Assembly (NCBI GenBank): GCA_905250885.1
Contig: CAJNOQ010000572.1
Span: forward strand, 1 to 46,281
Reading direction: 5' to 3'
DNA from: Didymodactylos carnosus
Taxonomy: Eukaryota > Rotifera > Eurotatoria > Philodinida > Philodinidae
Length of the DNA stretch: 46,281 bases
This document shows positions 1-10,888 of the stretch, in pieces (positions within the stretch are counted from its first letter, which is position 1; each line of letters begins with the position of its first letter). The notes beneath the pieces are model-generated. The model was given only the letters and a program-made list of their open reading frames with translations, searched no databases and was not told the origin of the DNA. Made by a program: the position numbers and the translations under genes.

Positions 1-178
1 TAATGATCAAATAAGACAAAATAAAAGATGGAAATGATTCTTCAACATTTTCTCTTTCTTTTCTTTGTATTATCTATATTTCAACAACTCCTAGTTGTTA
101 GCGATAATTAAACTTATCTTTCTACTTGAAATATTGACGAAGAATCTTCTATTAAAGTATAAAGGTGGAGAGCATGAG

Positions 179-833
179 GATGGAAAGTAAACCTTGCCAA
201 AAAATGATGAATTGAAAAAAAAATGATGACCTGGATTTCAAGCAAAAACGGAGTTTTGAATTTCATGTTGTAACGTATCACATATTGTAGTCCAGGTCAA
301 CTGTAGCCCGATGACAAAAGACCGAACTGAAAACCTCTTTCCGCAGCGGTGAAAAAACTTTTTCAAAACTTGCTCCGTGTTTTACCTTTGATACCCATAT
401 GGAAAAAGTTCTTTCACCACTGTGGAAAGAGGTTTTCAGTTCGGTCTTTTGTCATCGGACTACAGTTGACCTGGACTACAATATGTGATACGTTACAACA
501 TGAAATTCAAAACTCCGTTTTTGCTTGAAATCCAGGTCCCATGAGGAAAATTTGAGTAAAAATTCGATATCTCAGCAACAAAAGTGATTGCGCCCGAATC
601 AAGTTGGGGTTCTTCATAGCCCATGAGGGTCTACGTTTTAAAAATAGTTCCATTCAAAACGGTTTTTAGTACTTCAGAAGGTTCTCTCGTAAGCTGAAGA
701 AAGCTGGCTACACAAAAATTAATTTTTGACACCCCTCAACATTGTGGATAGCGCCTGACAATGTCCAACTTCCAGTCTTTACTCTTCAGGATCACGAAAG
801 AAGAAAAGTTTTGACAATATTTTACTTTCCATC
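179..833. mobile_element. Inverted-repeat element A (non-autonomous)
   Basis: The left end reads GATGGAAAGTAAA followed by TTGCCAAAA. The right end (810-833) is its reverse complement with a few changes (TTGACAATATTTTACTTTCC, then ATC). Inside sits a much better palindrome (228-538), followed by ~290 bp of unique sequence. No transposase reading frame is present, so this is a non-autonomous element or a nested pair. I could not identify a convincing target-site duplication. A similar end occurs at 46066. Confidence 0.5.
228..538. repeat. 311-bp foldback palindrome inside element A
   Basis: Arms of about 135 bp (228-365 and 399-538) are near-perfect reverse complements. They begin GACCTGGATTTCAAGCAAAA and end with its complement, and a ~35-bp loop separates them. 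The RNA or single strand would form a very long hairpin. The high arm identity suggests recent origin or arm homogenisation. The arms also contain a shorter internal block, TCCAGGTCAACTGTAG, paired with CTACAGTTGACCTGGA. Confidence 0.85.
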
Positions 834-3117
834 TTTGATGATCCCTACAAATATTGGCTCGTATCTATTTTTGTATAATTGTGTGTAATTACGCTTATGT
901 TTATAATCATTGCTTTGACAGACAAACGTGTATTTCTGCTAATGAAATATATTCGTCTAGCACAAACATAGCACCTCTCAAGTCGATGGACAAAATAACT
1001 GTTTTGAATTTTTGACATCGATGTCCTATAAAAATAAGATGCTTTCGTCTGACCCTACGATCTGAGGATCTACGTTTAGTTACTCAATATGTTAGTCTCT
1101 GTCTCATAATCAATACTTGACATTAACTGCTTGCTTCCTTTCTCTGAGAAGCACTGCACCATATAATTTGAGAACAATCTTTTTTTATAGAGATGTACGA
1201 AACACGTCTTGACAATACAAATAAAAAGATGTCTCCTTATTTCAATATTATATGTCTGCATGTATATTTTTTTTCCAATCATGTCATAAAAAAAAAAATA
1301 TATTCAAACTATAATAGACAAATTTCCAATAGGAGGAACAAAGAAAATTTTTTTTGTTGCTTCTAATAATCGGCCGATATAATCATGTCTTTGTGTGCGT
1401 TATTTGTTATTCTCAGGACTCTTATGAATGTGTGTGTGTGTGTGTATTCCTTTAAATATATCTGTTGTAGTATAAGAGAGAGTTTCTCTTTTTTGTCCTT
1501 TATCCAAGGAAGTGTTGGCTTTTTTTTCCATTTCATTTCATTTAACTATTCATGTAATAACCTCGGTATAATATTTAAAAATCGGCTCCTCTTCATTTCT
1601 AAACAAATGATTTTCTTTGTCATTATATGTCGAAATCAGAACAAGCGTGAACATTTTTGAAAAAAAAAAGAAAAAATAATACCATATGCAAATAGAATAA
1701 ACTAATATTCTTCCAAAATTATATTGTTGTGACAATACTGTTCTGTATTGGGGTGAGTGTCTTGTTCTGTCATTGACTATAGCTATGTATATAAGAAGAT
1801 TAAAAGAATGTTTTTTGCGTAATTGTTACTCAAAGAATTGATAAAAAGTTTAATGAATAATAATAAGCTGAATGATATGGTTTAATTTTAAGTTTTGCTG
1901 CTAATGAAGTTTAAACAAGAAAGGAGGGATTTAAAACTCTCAAATTTTGAGTGAGTACTTGTTTGATTAGTACTGAAACTGTTACACTCTACTATTTTTG
2001 TTTTGTTTTATTTTATAATGATAGATTTTATTCTTTTGTGGTTTATATTCTTTTTTTTGTATCAAGAGTTAAAATCATGACAACTCGAAGAATGATGAAA
2101 TGAGTCGGATTTTGTCAAACGCAGAAACATCTCAGTTACCAAGCCGCGTAACAGTAATATTTTCATACAGTTTTTTTACGCTATAGACACTATTTCTTTT
2201 AAGAAAAATGACTCGCCCAATGTTATCGGTAAGGCTCAAAACATTGATAATTTCAGTAGTGTACATTGCGAGCCCTCGAAAACTTCATCGAATCGCTTCA
2301 AGAATTTACCATAGACACTGTAAATGCCATAATTGTAACCGGTACCAGCTGGTTCCGATCTGGTCCGGTCAACGATATTGAGACTGTTTTTGAAAAATCC
2401 GTGTTTTTGATGTTCTATTTTTAGAGAAAAGTTTTTGGTTCATTAGACTTTCCCCGCATATGTGTCAACAAAGTGAAAAAAAGAGGAGAAGAGAGAAGCA
2501 ATATCCTTAAACAAACATGCTTCATAGTGTTATTGTACGAAATCTACAAATCTAATTGTGTTTCAATACTTTAACGACAGCAAAGAATATTATCCATTAT
2601 CCTCCTAAAACATTTAAAATTCTGTTTGATCACCAATGTGGTTATTTAAAATTAAAAAAAAATATCTATTGTTCATTGTGAGACAATGACGAATAAAACA
2701 AAATATATCAATTTTTGTCTCAATAATAAAAAAAACAAATGACAACACACACAAAATACTTCATCCTTTGCTATTCTATTTCTCAATTGATAGTCTAAAC
2801 ATCTTTAGTCGATTGTCATAATAAAGGAAAAGTGTCCTCATTAACTCTCAATTAAACAATGATTTTGTGTGGGAGACGAAATAATCTTTTACTTTATTGA
2901 ATGACATAGTTAAATTCGATACAGTAGTGGATTAGATTCTGAAAATAAGACGAATGACTTGATGGAACTAAATGGAAAAGTAGATTATCAAAGGTCAAGA
3001 TAAGAAATTCCATTGAGCATCAATATCAACGTTAATTACATTAATTTAACTAAACGCTTATCCTTATGACCAGCATTGACAACGATTTCTTTCTACTGTA
3101 GTGTAAAGATAAAATCT
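834..3117. other. Intergenic DNA, no gene recognised
   Basis: AT-rich sequence with many homopolymer runs. It contains a short TG dinucleotide run (1429-1445). Open frames on both strands here are short, low in complexity and show no recognisable domain. I see no RNA gene or promoter that can be tied to a product. Confidence 0.6.
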
Positions 3118-3119
3118 TA

Positions 3120-3490
3120 CACTCTAAAAAAAAGTCGTAGATTAATAAAGTATCAAAAAGAGTTTACTAATACCAATAAACCTTTTAAAAAACGCTTTTC
3201 CGTTTTTTATATCCAAAAAACCAAAAAACATGCAAAAATACTACCTAAAAAACTAAGAGCTTTTTAGCTCTTTTTTTTAAACTACTAGCAAACTAACTAA
3301 AAAACTCTTAGTTTTTTAGCTAGCTTTTTAGACTCGACAAAAAACTGAAAAGGTTTTTTTATTTTTAATAAAAAACCGCCCGTTTTTCATTTTGCATCTG
3401 TCATGAACGCTTTTTAGTTTTCTAAAGGGTTTATTGGTCTTAATAAACTCTTTTTGATACTTTATTAATCTACAACTTTTTTTTAGAGTG
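3120..3490. mobile_element. MITE with CACTCTAAAA terminal repeats and TA target site
   Basis: The ends are CACTCTAAAAAAAAGTCGTA on the left and the complementary ...TTTTTTTTAGAGTG on the right, flanked on both sides by TA (3118-3119 and 3491-3492). The TIR homology runs inward about 80 bp, through GATTAATAAAGTATCAAAAA. A TA duplication with long TIRs and no transposase is typical of Tc1/mariner-type MITEs. A second, decayed copy starts at 14073. The small open frame inside is a by-product of the A/T runs. Confidence 0.75.
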
Positions 3491-3514
3491 TATACACTTG
3501 TCATCTGTTTTCTA

Positions 3515-3575
3515 CTAGGATCTTATCAGAATTTTCCAAGGATCCTATCAGAAAATGTATAGGTTTCTTACTAGA
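3515..3575. repeat. AGGATCCTA-type degenerate repeat
   Basis: Two tandem variants of CTAGGATCTTATCAGAA and AAGGATCCTATCAGAAAA. The same short palindromic motif is clustered much more densely at 35460-35690, which suggests a dispersed repeat family. It lies immediately right of the MITE at 3120-3490. Confidence 0.4.
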
Positions 3576-3786
3576 GTATACAACCTCGTCAAAAAATTTA
3601 TATTCAAATATTTCTATTTGATTCTAATGAAATAGATTTAAAATTTTTTTCATTATTATTTAGAAATGTAACAATAGATTGGCGTATAAATTCGATTATT
3701 GCTCAATTTTTTTAAATTAATATTCATACATAAAATGTCTATTAAATTCAACTATGTAAAGGCAAATATTCTTATATGTTGTTAAC

Positions 3787-5432
3787 ATGTCATTTTTTTT
3801 ATATAATTTATCTACATGGTACAAAATAGAATTATTTGCTACATCATTATTAGTATTATTAAATGTTTTTATACCTATTTTAACATCATTATCGTCATAT
3901 AGAAGTATAATTAATTTTTATTTTTCAAGTGCCGCATTATCAAGTTCAATAGCTAATTCGTTATATATTTATTATCTAATACAAATATTACGTTCAAAAA
4001 CATTAACAGAATCAAATTGTCGAGCCATTTATTATCTACAAACATCTTGTTCAGTTGTTTTAGGTATGTATATTGTTAATAATTAGAATATTTTAATAAA
4101 TAATCCTTAAATATTTATCATTTAGCTTATACAATAATTGCTATGCAGTTAAACTTTCTCATTTGTTTATTATCATCATCATCAAATCAAAATAATCAAA
4201 AAACAACGACAACAACAACATTATCATCATCATATTTAAAATCCGGATCACCAACAGATTCTTCTTATAATGATAAAAGTTCACGTACGACTATGCATAG
4301 TCTATTTATGTGCTCAATGAAATTTTTACGTCGTTTTTGTTTTTGTTTTGTAATATGTGTATGGGGTATTAGTTTTACGGCAACAATTCCCCTTTTATAT
4401 TCAATTGATTCAAATGAAAAAAATCCTAAACCTGTCTATTGTCCGGGAACTAAATTAACTGTTGCCGAAGAATGGTTTGATGAAAGTCGTTTAATACAAA
4501 GTATATTGTTCTATTTGGTACCATTTATAATTAGTTTATTGTTAACTATGATAGCATTGCTCAAATTATTTAGTGATTATCTAATATATATTTTTCAAAA
4601 TTGTTTTTATCATTTTTCATCACGTCATACAAGTAGAAAAAAATCTATATCTATGAAAATATCAAAAAAATCAAATGATGGATATAATTGTTTTTGTTGT
4701 TGTCATCAAATTCGAACATTTTCATATTATGATACACCACCATCGATACGTTATTCAAGTTCAATAATATCAAATTTAGGCATTATAGCTAATAATAATG
4801 CATCAATTCCAATATCAGATCAACAATGGGTACCATCTTCTCCATCATCTTCTACATCATCATTATCTACTCCGTCTTGTTCATCTTGGTGTTCATCATC
4901 CTTTTTAAAATTTTTACTTGTTTTATCGTGTAATGTTTTGGCTACAATTTATCCAATAGCTCTTCGTTTTTATCTCGTCTATTTTTCTATTTTAATTCCA
5001 TTAATATTTGCCATATTAAATTATTCACTAAATAATTTAGTTGTAAATACAAATGATATCACATCGATCACAACAACGCCAACAAACATAGCTATAGTAC
5101 AACCGAGTACAATGATCAGTTGTTATAAAAAGACAAATATACCAGTTCAAACAGAAAAACAATTACGAAAAAAATCAAATATTAATGAAAATACAGTTAC
5201 CTCAAATCTCTTACCAATGAAAAATATATCTTCTACAAATGAAAACGATAGTGTTGGAGGAGAAGATGAGGACGAAAATGATGATAACGAATCGATAACT
5301 TATGAGCGACAACATTTTTTATTTCCGTCCTCTTTACATTCTTCATACTCAGGAACAACGAATACAGCAGCTAAAGATATAACTAGTATTCGACAAAATC
5401 AACAAAAACAGTATCGTCGAAACTTTAGATAG
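3787..5432 (+). CDS. Divergent rhodopsin-like seven-helix receptor (2 exons)
   Basis: Two exons, 3787-4063 and 4126-5432, join in phase 1 (g + ct = Ala93) to give 527 residues. Hydrophobic helices lie near residues 13-37, 41-68, 78-108, 160-187, 213-243, 351-372 and 374-398. Class-A landmarks are present: Cys78 at the top of helix 3 with Cys198 in the second outer loop, Trp172 in helix 4, Pro225 in helix 5, Pro369 in helix 6, and a Pro-Leu-Ile-Phe at 384-387 where NPxxY would be. The DRY position reads Asn-Phe-Leu. The loop between helices 3 and 4 is expanded to ~55 residues of Ser/Thr-rich sequence, and the loop between helices 5 and 6 is ~100 residues. The last outer loop is extremely short. 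The tail (400-527) is polar with an acidic Glu/Asp stretch. An upstream exon cannot be excluded. A membrane receptor is likely; the ligand and G-protein coupling are unknown. Confidence 0.72.
4064..4125 (+). other. 62-bp GT-AG intron in the receptor gene
   Basis: The donor is TTAG|GTATGT and the acceptor is TTATCATTTAG|CTTAT. Removing it restores one reading frame through the third membrane helix. Reading through would stop at TAG (4084). The size and AT content match the short introns known from bdelloid genes. Confidence 0.85.
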
Positions 5433-6202
5433 AAAAACATGTGTATATTTTTAATTTTTCTTTTGTTTAGTTTTTCAAGAGAGAATGGCATCGGTTTTTT
5501 TCTTTTTTCTGAATAAGTTTTGAACAATCAAGAGTTAGAAATCGACGGTTTTTGCTAACAGAAAGTGGAGACTTAAAAATGTCTTTTTGTTAGCAAAAAT
5601 AAACCAAAATTTCTTTCAAAATTATGTTCCTGAGAGAATCTTTCGAAAAACAGCCTAGTTCTTCAAAAATTAAAGTCGTCATGTAATGATTTTTCTAATG
5701 TGACTAGATAGCCTAGATAGCCTAGATTTGGTATTCTTCAAAATGAAAGTCAAACGAGATCTTGATTTTTAGTAATTTGACCGTACTATTAGGTTTCCTT
5801 AGAACTCCAAAATAAATACCCGCTCAGTAACCAATTTTGGCTTGTGACGCATCAGATATTTTTGCAGATGAAACTTTTTCCATAAATCATTATCATTGTT
5901 ATTCTCCATCAATCCCAAAACCTTAAAAACAAAAAATAAACGCTTTCAAAAGATCGCAGTAAACAACCAGAGTGAAAAATTTTGATTGAGATATTTGCAT
6001 TGAAAGCTTATTGTTTTGTACATGGATGGTTTAATACAGTTTTATGCTATAATTCTAAATATTTCAGTAGTTTTATATTAAAAAAATCTCATCTTAAAAT
6101 GAATAAAAAATCAGAAATTACGTAAAAAACTATAGCTTTTTTAAAAGATTTGGTGTAAAGTCTTGACAAAAAGTTACATAGAGTAGCGCAAACTTTAAGT
6201 CA
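5433..6202. other. 3' flank of receptor gene; no further gene seen
   Basis: Probable 3' UTR followed by AT-rich intergenic DNA. An AATAAA-like signal occurs near 5597, but I cannot tell whether it is used. A short 10-bp tandem (AGATAGCCT twice) lies near 5705-5727. Nothing else is recognisable. Confidence 0.5.
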
Positions 6203-7148
6203 ACAAACGAGTGCCCCACAAAGAACGGGGCTTTTTTGTTTTGGCTATAACTCCGTCAGTTTTTATCCGATCGGACCAAACTTTTTTTAAAAGATTCGCC
6301 ATTCAATTCTCTACAAAAATATGTCAAAACTTTTGGTGCAAAACATCAAGAAGAAAAATTATATAAAGAATACTGAGAAGCTCCAACGTGTCCAACTTTC
6401 TTAGATAAAAAATAGTCTTTTTGGCTCCATTCGTTGAACGTTTGAACCTACAAAAGAAACAAGTAGCCATTTTGTAGCGCTTCAAAAGTTCTATCGTTCA
6501 ACTATGTTAGAAAATTTTTTGTATCAATACCTGTTGCGTAGGTGAATTATTTCTTTTTTCAGATTTTGCAAAAATCACGTTTTTGAATTAGCGATTTTGA
6601 GGTTCTCAGAAAATTTGCATGAGTCGATCAAGAATTAATCTTTCCAGCTTGGCTTGTCTCTTAATTTGAAGAGAAATGAATGGTACATTAGATTAAAACT
6701 TTCGAGTTTGAATATAGTCTTTCATTCGGATGTAATGCGTAAAATAAGCATAAAAAAAGTTTATGTCATTTCGGCTCAGTTTTAATAAAGTAGTGTTTGC
6801 CTAATAACACTTGGTTGAAACGGACTTCATTGTAGCTTAAGCGAAAGAGTGCACTTTGTTGTACTCGAAAAACTTACTCTGTCGTGTTATCATATTTGTG
6901 AAAGAAATAGAAAAAAAGGCAAAACTGTTCAGGAAAATCAAGAAAAACCACTTTAGAAAGGTGAACATATTGGAGCTTCTCGGTATTCTTTATATAATTT
7001 TTCTTCTTTATGTTTTACACCAAAAGTTTTGACATATTCTTGTAGGAAATTGAATGGCGAATCTTTTAAAAAAATTTGATCCGATCGAATAAAAACTGAC
7101 GGAGTTATAGCGAAAAGAAAAAAGTCCCATTATTTATGGGACACCCGT
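6203..7148. mobile_element. Foldback element C, ~200-bp inverted arms
   Basis: The left arm (6203-6404) and right arm (6954-7148) are roughly 85-90 percent complementary over ~200 bp, separated by ~550 bp. Each terminus carries its own mini-hairpin: GCCCC..GGGGC on the left and GTCCC..GGGAC on the right. The arms share CTATAACTCCGTCAGTTTTT. The spacer has no transposase frame. This looks like a non-autonomous long-TIR transposon. Confidence 0.75.
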
Positions 7149-7975
7149 TATTAATAGATCCATTTAAATTATGTTAGATTGTGTAACTGATAATAAAAAA
7201 TGAACATTTGTTCTATTCTGTACATAGAAATGTATCCGATTTCTTTCATTCAGCAAAACCAGAGAAAGAAAAAGGAAAGAGAATGATATTGATCTATGTC
7301 GACGCGCAGACTTATTTTTGACGGCGTCTCCTAGGCCTTCATGGGTAGATATGTCCTAGAAAGCGTAGTAAAACAAAAAATCTTCTTTATAATGTAAAAC
7401 GCAGTGAAGACAATTTTTTTAAGAAGGTTGTAAAGCGGATTTAGAGAGGAGATGCATCGGTCAATTTTCTTTGCATCTTATTTAACTCCCTGGAAAGAAA
7501 AACTTGCATTTTTCGTCCGTAGAATAATTTTTTTCGCTGAATTCTCATCAAAAACGTCTGAAAGTTTTTTCTCCACCCTTCACTGCTCACACTCATCATG
7601 TAAATTTTATGCATCAAACAAATTAGCTTTCTTTCTCACATTTTCAAAAAGAAAATAGCTCAGTTTTTATATGCATAGCTGTCTACCTTTCTTTTATTTG
7701 CTACATATTGTACCACACCAGGTCACTATGCTTGTTCGTTGTTTATCTATTTGCCTCTAGCCTCCTGAGGGGCAAACTTTTCTGTTGCCCTGAGCCCGAT
7801 CCCACGAGAAAATTATTTTGTTCCGAAAAAGAGAACCACGTGCTTCCCGGACCGTTTACCCCGTATATTTAAACTGATAAATAATACATCTGCTAGATTT
7901 TGATAAGGGACGTGATTTTTTCCGTTTGTCCCAAGTGCATGAGTCCAAGCCCGTAAAATTTTTTTTGTTTCGACC

Positions 7976-8018
7976 CCATCCCGTCTGTCTGTCCCATGGG
8001 ACGAGACAGACGGGATGG
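7976..8018. repeat. 43-bp near-perfect palindrome
   Basis: CCATCCCGTCTGTCT pairs with AGACAGACGGGATGG around a central GTCCCATGGGAC, with a single-base offset. It is unusually GC-rich for this window and would form a stable cruciform or RNA hairpin. Confidence 0.85.
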
Positions 8019-8116
8019 AGTTCGGAGCTGTCCTGCAGAGTCTAGTTGCCTCAGCATTCGGCAATTTTGCAAAGCTTCATGTACCGCTGCAACAAAGCGT
8101 TTTATGAAAAATTTTA

Positions 8117-8152
8117 TAACCCAGCCAGAATCGAACATTTGAGGCCGGGTTA
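8117..8152 (-). repeat. Stem-loop with a Pol III B-box-like loop
   Basis: TAACCCAGCC (8117-8126) pairs with GGCCGGGTTA (8143-8152), with one mismatch. On the minus strand the loop side reads GTTCGATTC, which fits the tRNA B-box consensus GWTCRANNC. The flanks cannot be folded into a tRNA cloverleaf, so I do not call a tRNA. It could be the remnant of a tRNA-derived element or simply coincidence. Confidence 0.3.
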
Positions 8153-8474
8153 TTTTTATCGTAAAGCAAAATAATTTTTTAGATTTTTAGAAATATATTC
8201 AGTATGTTTTTTGTAGGGCAGCACAAAGCGCATTTTTGGAAAAGAAAATTAAGATTGGGAAACCTGATAAAAACAAGTTATAATGAAAATGAGACGAGGT
8301 CCATTTAATCCTGGGCACCAGACACTTGTTATTATGCGTCGATTAGATCACTTTCAACAAGAATATTTAACGTGGAAAGAAAGGAGGGAAATATATTAGC
8401 AACTTTCTTCCACTATTGTAAGACAGCAAGCTCTGCTATACGAGTTAATTATTATCTCATTGTCCTGTAAGTCA

Positions 8475-9438
8475 TCCCAGGCAAACCTTTTTTGGCAAAA
8501 AACGCGTTGATGTGCGTTAATTTCTAACGCGTTTACATATAACCATCTAAGCTAGAAGATGACCGAAACATATACGGTAACAATGCCATGTCTCACATCA
8601 GTCAGATAAAAGGCGTTTCTCATACCTAACTATGTATTTGAGAGAAATGAAATAGTCGGTCTGTTACGTCCATATTTGTGTTCCTCATCCTTCTGTTTAA
8701 AGATGAATTTGGATACTTAGTTGCATTTTATTATGAAAGTCGCTAGATGTGACTCATTCGTCTAGCCGCTGAGCGTGAATAAACCTGCTGATACAGGTTG
8801 CCCTTTTATTTTATTTTTTCTTATTCTTTTTGTTCAGTTTCGATCATTCTATTCCAAAAGAAGATTATAAAGTCAAATAGTATTTTTGCTTCGTCTTTTC
8901 TGATAAAACAATTTAAATGGCTGTTTCTCACAGAAAATCTAAGCAAGAAAGAATAGATCCTAGTGAGCAGAGGCAGTGTTTTTAATGATAAGCGTATAAG
9001 CGGAAGCAAAGTGTACGCACACCTTGTTTTCTGAAAATACACTTTGCTTTTGAAAGTTTTTCAAGCAATACACTTTGAAAAAACATTTTCTACGCTTGTA
9101 GTACACTTTGGTTTGAAAACAAAGTGCATTAGGGCACTTTGCTTGAAGTTTCTATTAAAATCACTGAGCATAGTTAATTTTCGATCTCCCAATATTATCT
9201 CTCACACAATCAAATCCGTTGGATCACCAAATAATGGTTCTGCTAAACACGCTGGTAATCAACGCATCTTAGCGCGTTGGTAACTAGTTTATCTTAACGC
9301 ATTCGTCAGAACACGTTAGAGAAAACGGATGGTTTAAACATGTTTCGATGCGTTTTTAGCACACAAACGCGTCCAAACGCGTTACCCGCCCAAACAACCG
9401 CGTTTCAAGCGTTGACTCCAAAAAAGGCTTGCCTGGGA
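8475..9438. mobile_element. TIR element D with ACGCGT motif clusters
   Basis: The 21-bp terminal repeats are TCCCAGGCAAACCTTTTTTG-G on the left and the complement of TCCCAGGCAAGCCTTTTTTG-G on the right, with one mismatch. Just inside each end are copies of ACGCGTT and variants (near 8505, 8526, 9270, 9365 and 9375). Near the middle, 9030-9145, CACTTTG is repeated about five times. No transposase frame exists, so it is non-autonomous. Subterminal motif clusters of this kind are transposase-binding sites in hAT and CACTA elements; assignment to either is inference. No clear target duplication was found. Confidence 0.7.
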
Positions 9439-9838
9439 CGTTTAAGGTTTATAGTGCAAAAAGGAATAAAAAGTTTCTTCTATCATCAATAAACTAAGAA
9501 TTAACACGCACAATGAAATTTCAAAAAAGGAAAGTTTAATGTACCCGTATGTAGTCACGTTAATGTGACTTTCACGATGTTTCACCATAACGCATATTGT
9601 TTTAATTAAACAATAAAGATGAGACTGAAAAGTCTCATCAACTAATAAAATATCAAGTTTTCTTTTGACATTAAGAAACCTAGACGGACTTTGGACTGGA
9701 AATAAAATGTAAACGTAATCATTCAGATATTATTAAACCTAGAACACCTTCAATTTCATAAGATTCTCGTTACTTTTCGATGTCTTCTTTAGTTCGATAA
9801 ACATATCTAATAACGATCAGTTAGAAACGCTCTAATCA
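9439..9838 (+). promoter_or_regulatory. Upstream region of the WWE-ART gene
   Basis: 400 bp with no coding potential between element D and the ART start codon, so any promoter should lie here or upstream. No clear TATA box was placed. A perfect small hairpin, GATGAGACT-GAAA-AGTCTCATC, lies at 9618-9639. Its role is unknown. Confidence 0.35.
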
Positions 9839-10888
9839 ATGGCAAGTCAAGCGAACAAACAAGTTGATCGACTACAAGCTCAATGGTATTGGAAATCGAA
9901 TTTCGATCCATGGTCGGTGAATGAAAAAGAGGAATGGACAAAGTATACTGATATCGAATCAGAAATTATTGAAGACGTCTTTAATGAAAAAAGTGAAACA
10001 AAACTGGCTGAATTGGACAATTATTGGATCGATCTAAACGGTTCCATTCAAATCAGTAAACATGATCCAGATAAACAGCGGTCAATAAAGCGAGTTTTGA
10101 TTAATATACATGAAAACAGAGGCTTAAGAGAAGAAAGATTTTTTCTTCCACAACAACTGAATAAGACGTTTAGCGACGATTTTGGTACAACGGCCATAAA
10201 TTTCATTAAACAGTGGAAAGAGAAAGCTAAACAGCTTCCTGGAGCCGAAATAGTGGACCAAGCAGCGAACGGAATAATTATCGAAGGAAAGCGACTAGGC
10301 CAACATTCCGAATCAGAATGGATTGCCCGACAATTGAAAACCGTGCAAAATGAGGAGCCAAAAGAAATTTACAAGTGTTGTATTAGGCTATACACAAAAG
10401 AATCTTTCTTATACAAACTAGTGAACAAAACAATGAGAGAAAATGATACGACCAAAGCAGATACTCTCGCTCCATTCTGCAGTCTTTTATTAGAAGCTTG
10501 GCTACAAAATACTCAGCACTATAAAGCCAAAGTCTATCGAGGCGCACACATGCTCTCAGAAAATATCGCATCTTATCAGGCATCAATTGGGCAATACGGA
10601 TCCTGGGATGCATTTACTTCAACAAGTAAAAGCCGTCAGGAAGCTGAACGATTTGGAAATACCCTATTCATTATTGACGCCAAAAACTTCGGAGGCATAG
10701 AACTATCAGTATGCTCAGATTATCCACACGAAGAAGAAGTCTTACTTCCTCCAGGAACCTCATTCAAAATCAGAGATGTCGTATATGACAGTCAAACCGA
10801 AAAAACTAACATCTACCTAAAAACATGTACCGATTGCTCATTTCTTGCACGATCAACCGATACCATGTGCCCGGACTCTTCCTCATGA
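9839..10888 (+). CDS. WWE-domain mono-ADP-ribosyltransferase (arginine type)
   Basis: 349 residues, single exon, no signal peptide or membrane helix, so probably cytosolic. Residues ~6-85 form a WWE domain (WYWKSNFDPW, then NYWIDLNG), a module that in other proteins binds poly-ADP-ribose or its iso-ADP-ribose unit. Residues ~100-330 are an ART fold with the R-S-E catalytic set of arginine-specific enzymes: Arg234 in KVYRGAH, the Ser-Thr-Ser at 261-263 in AFTSTSKS, and the E-x-E Glu298-x-Glu300 in HEEEVLLPPG. All three elements are intact, so the enzyme should transfer ADP-ribose from NAD+ to a protein arginine. WWE-ART genes are strongly expanded in bdelloid rotifers. The last ~15 codons (from TTGCACGATCA at 10845) match the downstream satellite in phase, and the TGA stop lies in satellite-like sequence. 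The target protein is unknown. Confidence 0.88.
   Translation: MASQANKQVDRLQAQWYWKSNFDPWSVNEKEEWTKYTDIESEIIEDVFNEKSETKLAELDNYWIDLNGSIQISKHDPDKQRSIKRVLINIHENRGLREERFFLPQQLNKTFSDDFGTTAINFIKQWKEKAKQLPGAEIVDQAANGIIIEGKRLGQHSESEWIARQLKTVQNEEPKEIYKCCIRLYTKESFLYKLVNKTMRENDTTKADTLAPFCSLLLEAWLQNTQHYKAKVYRGAHMLSENIASYQASIGQYGSWDAFTSTSKSRQEAERFGNTLFIIDAKNFGGIELSVCSDYPHEEEVLLPPGTSFKIRDVVYDSQTEKTNIYLKTCTDCSFLARSTDTMCPDSSS

Larger units (their letters stand above)
7149..8474. other. Intergenic region with a relatively GC-rich hairpin block
   Basis: No gene is recognised. The part from ~7730 to 8150 is visibly less AT-rich than its surroundings. It holds several hairpins: CTGAGGGGCAA with TTGCCCTGAG near 7765-7794, the 43-bp palindrome at 7976-8018, and a stem-loop at 8117-8152. 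The overlapping open frames here are opposite readings of the hairpins and have no domain. It may be a decayed mobile element. Confidence 0.45.

Noticed and set aside
1385..1660. 91-codon frame with Cys/Val repeats
   Set aside because: Generated by a TG dinucleotide run and T-rich tract; no conserved features.
3076..3267. Lys-rich 63-codon frame
   Set aside because: Lies largely in the MITE terminal repeat and arises from A runs.
10383..10613. Minus-strand frame inside the ART gene
   Set aside because: Shadow of the plus-strand coding sequence.
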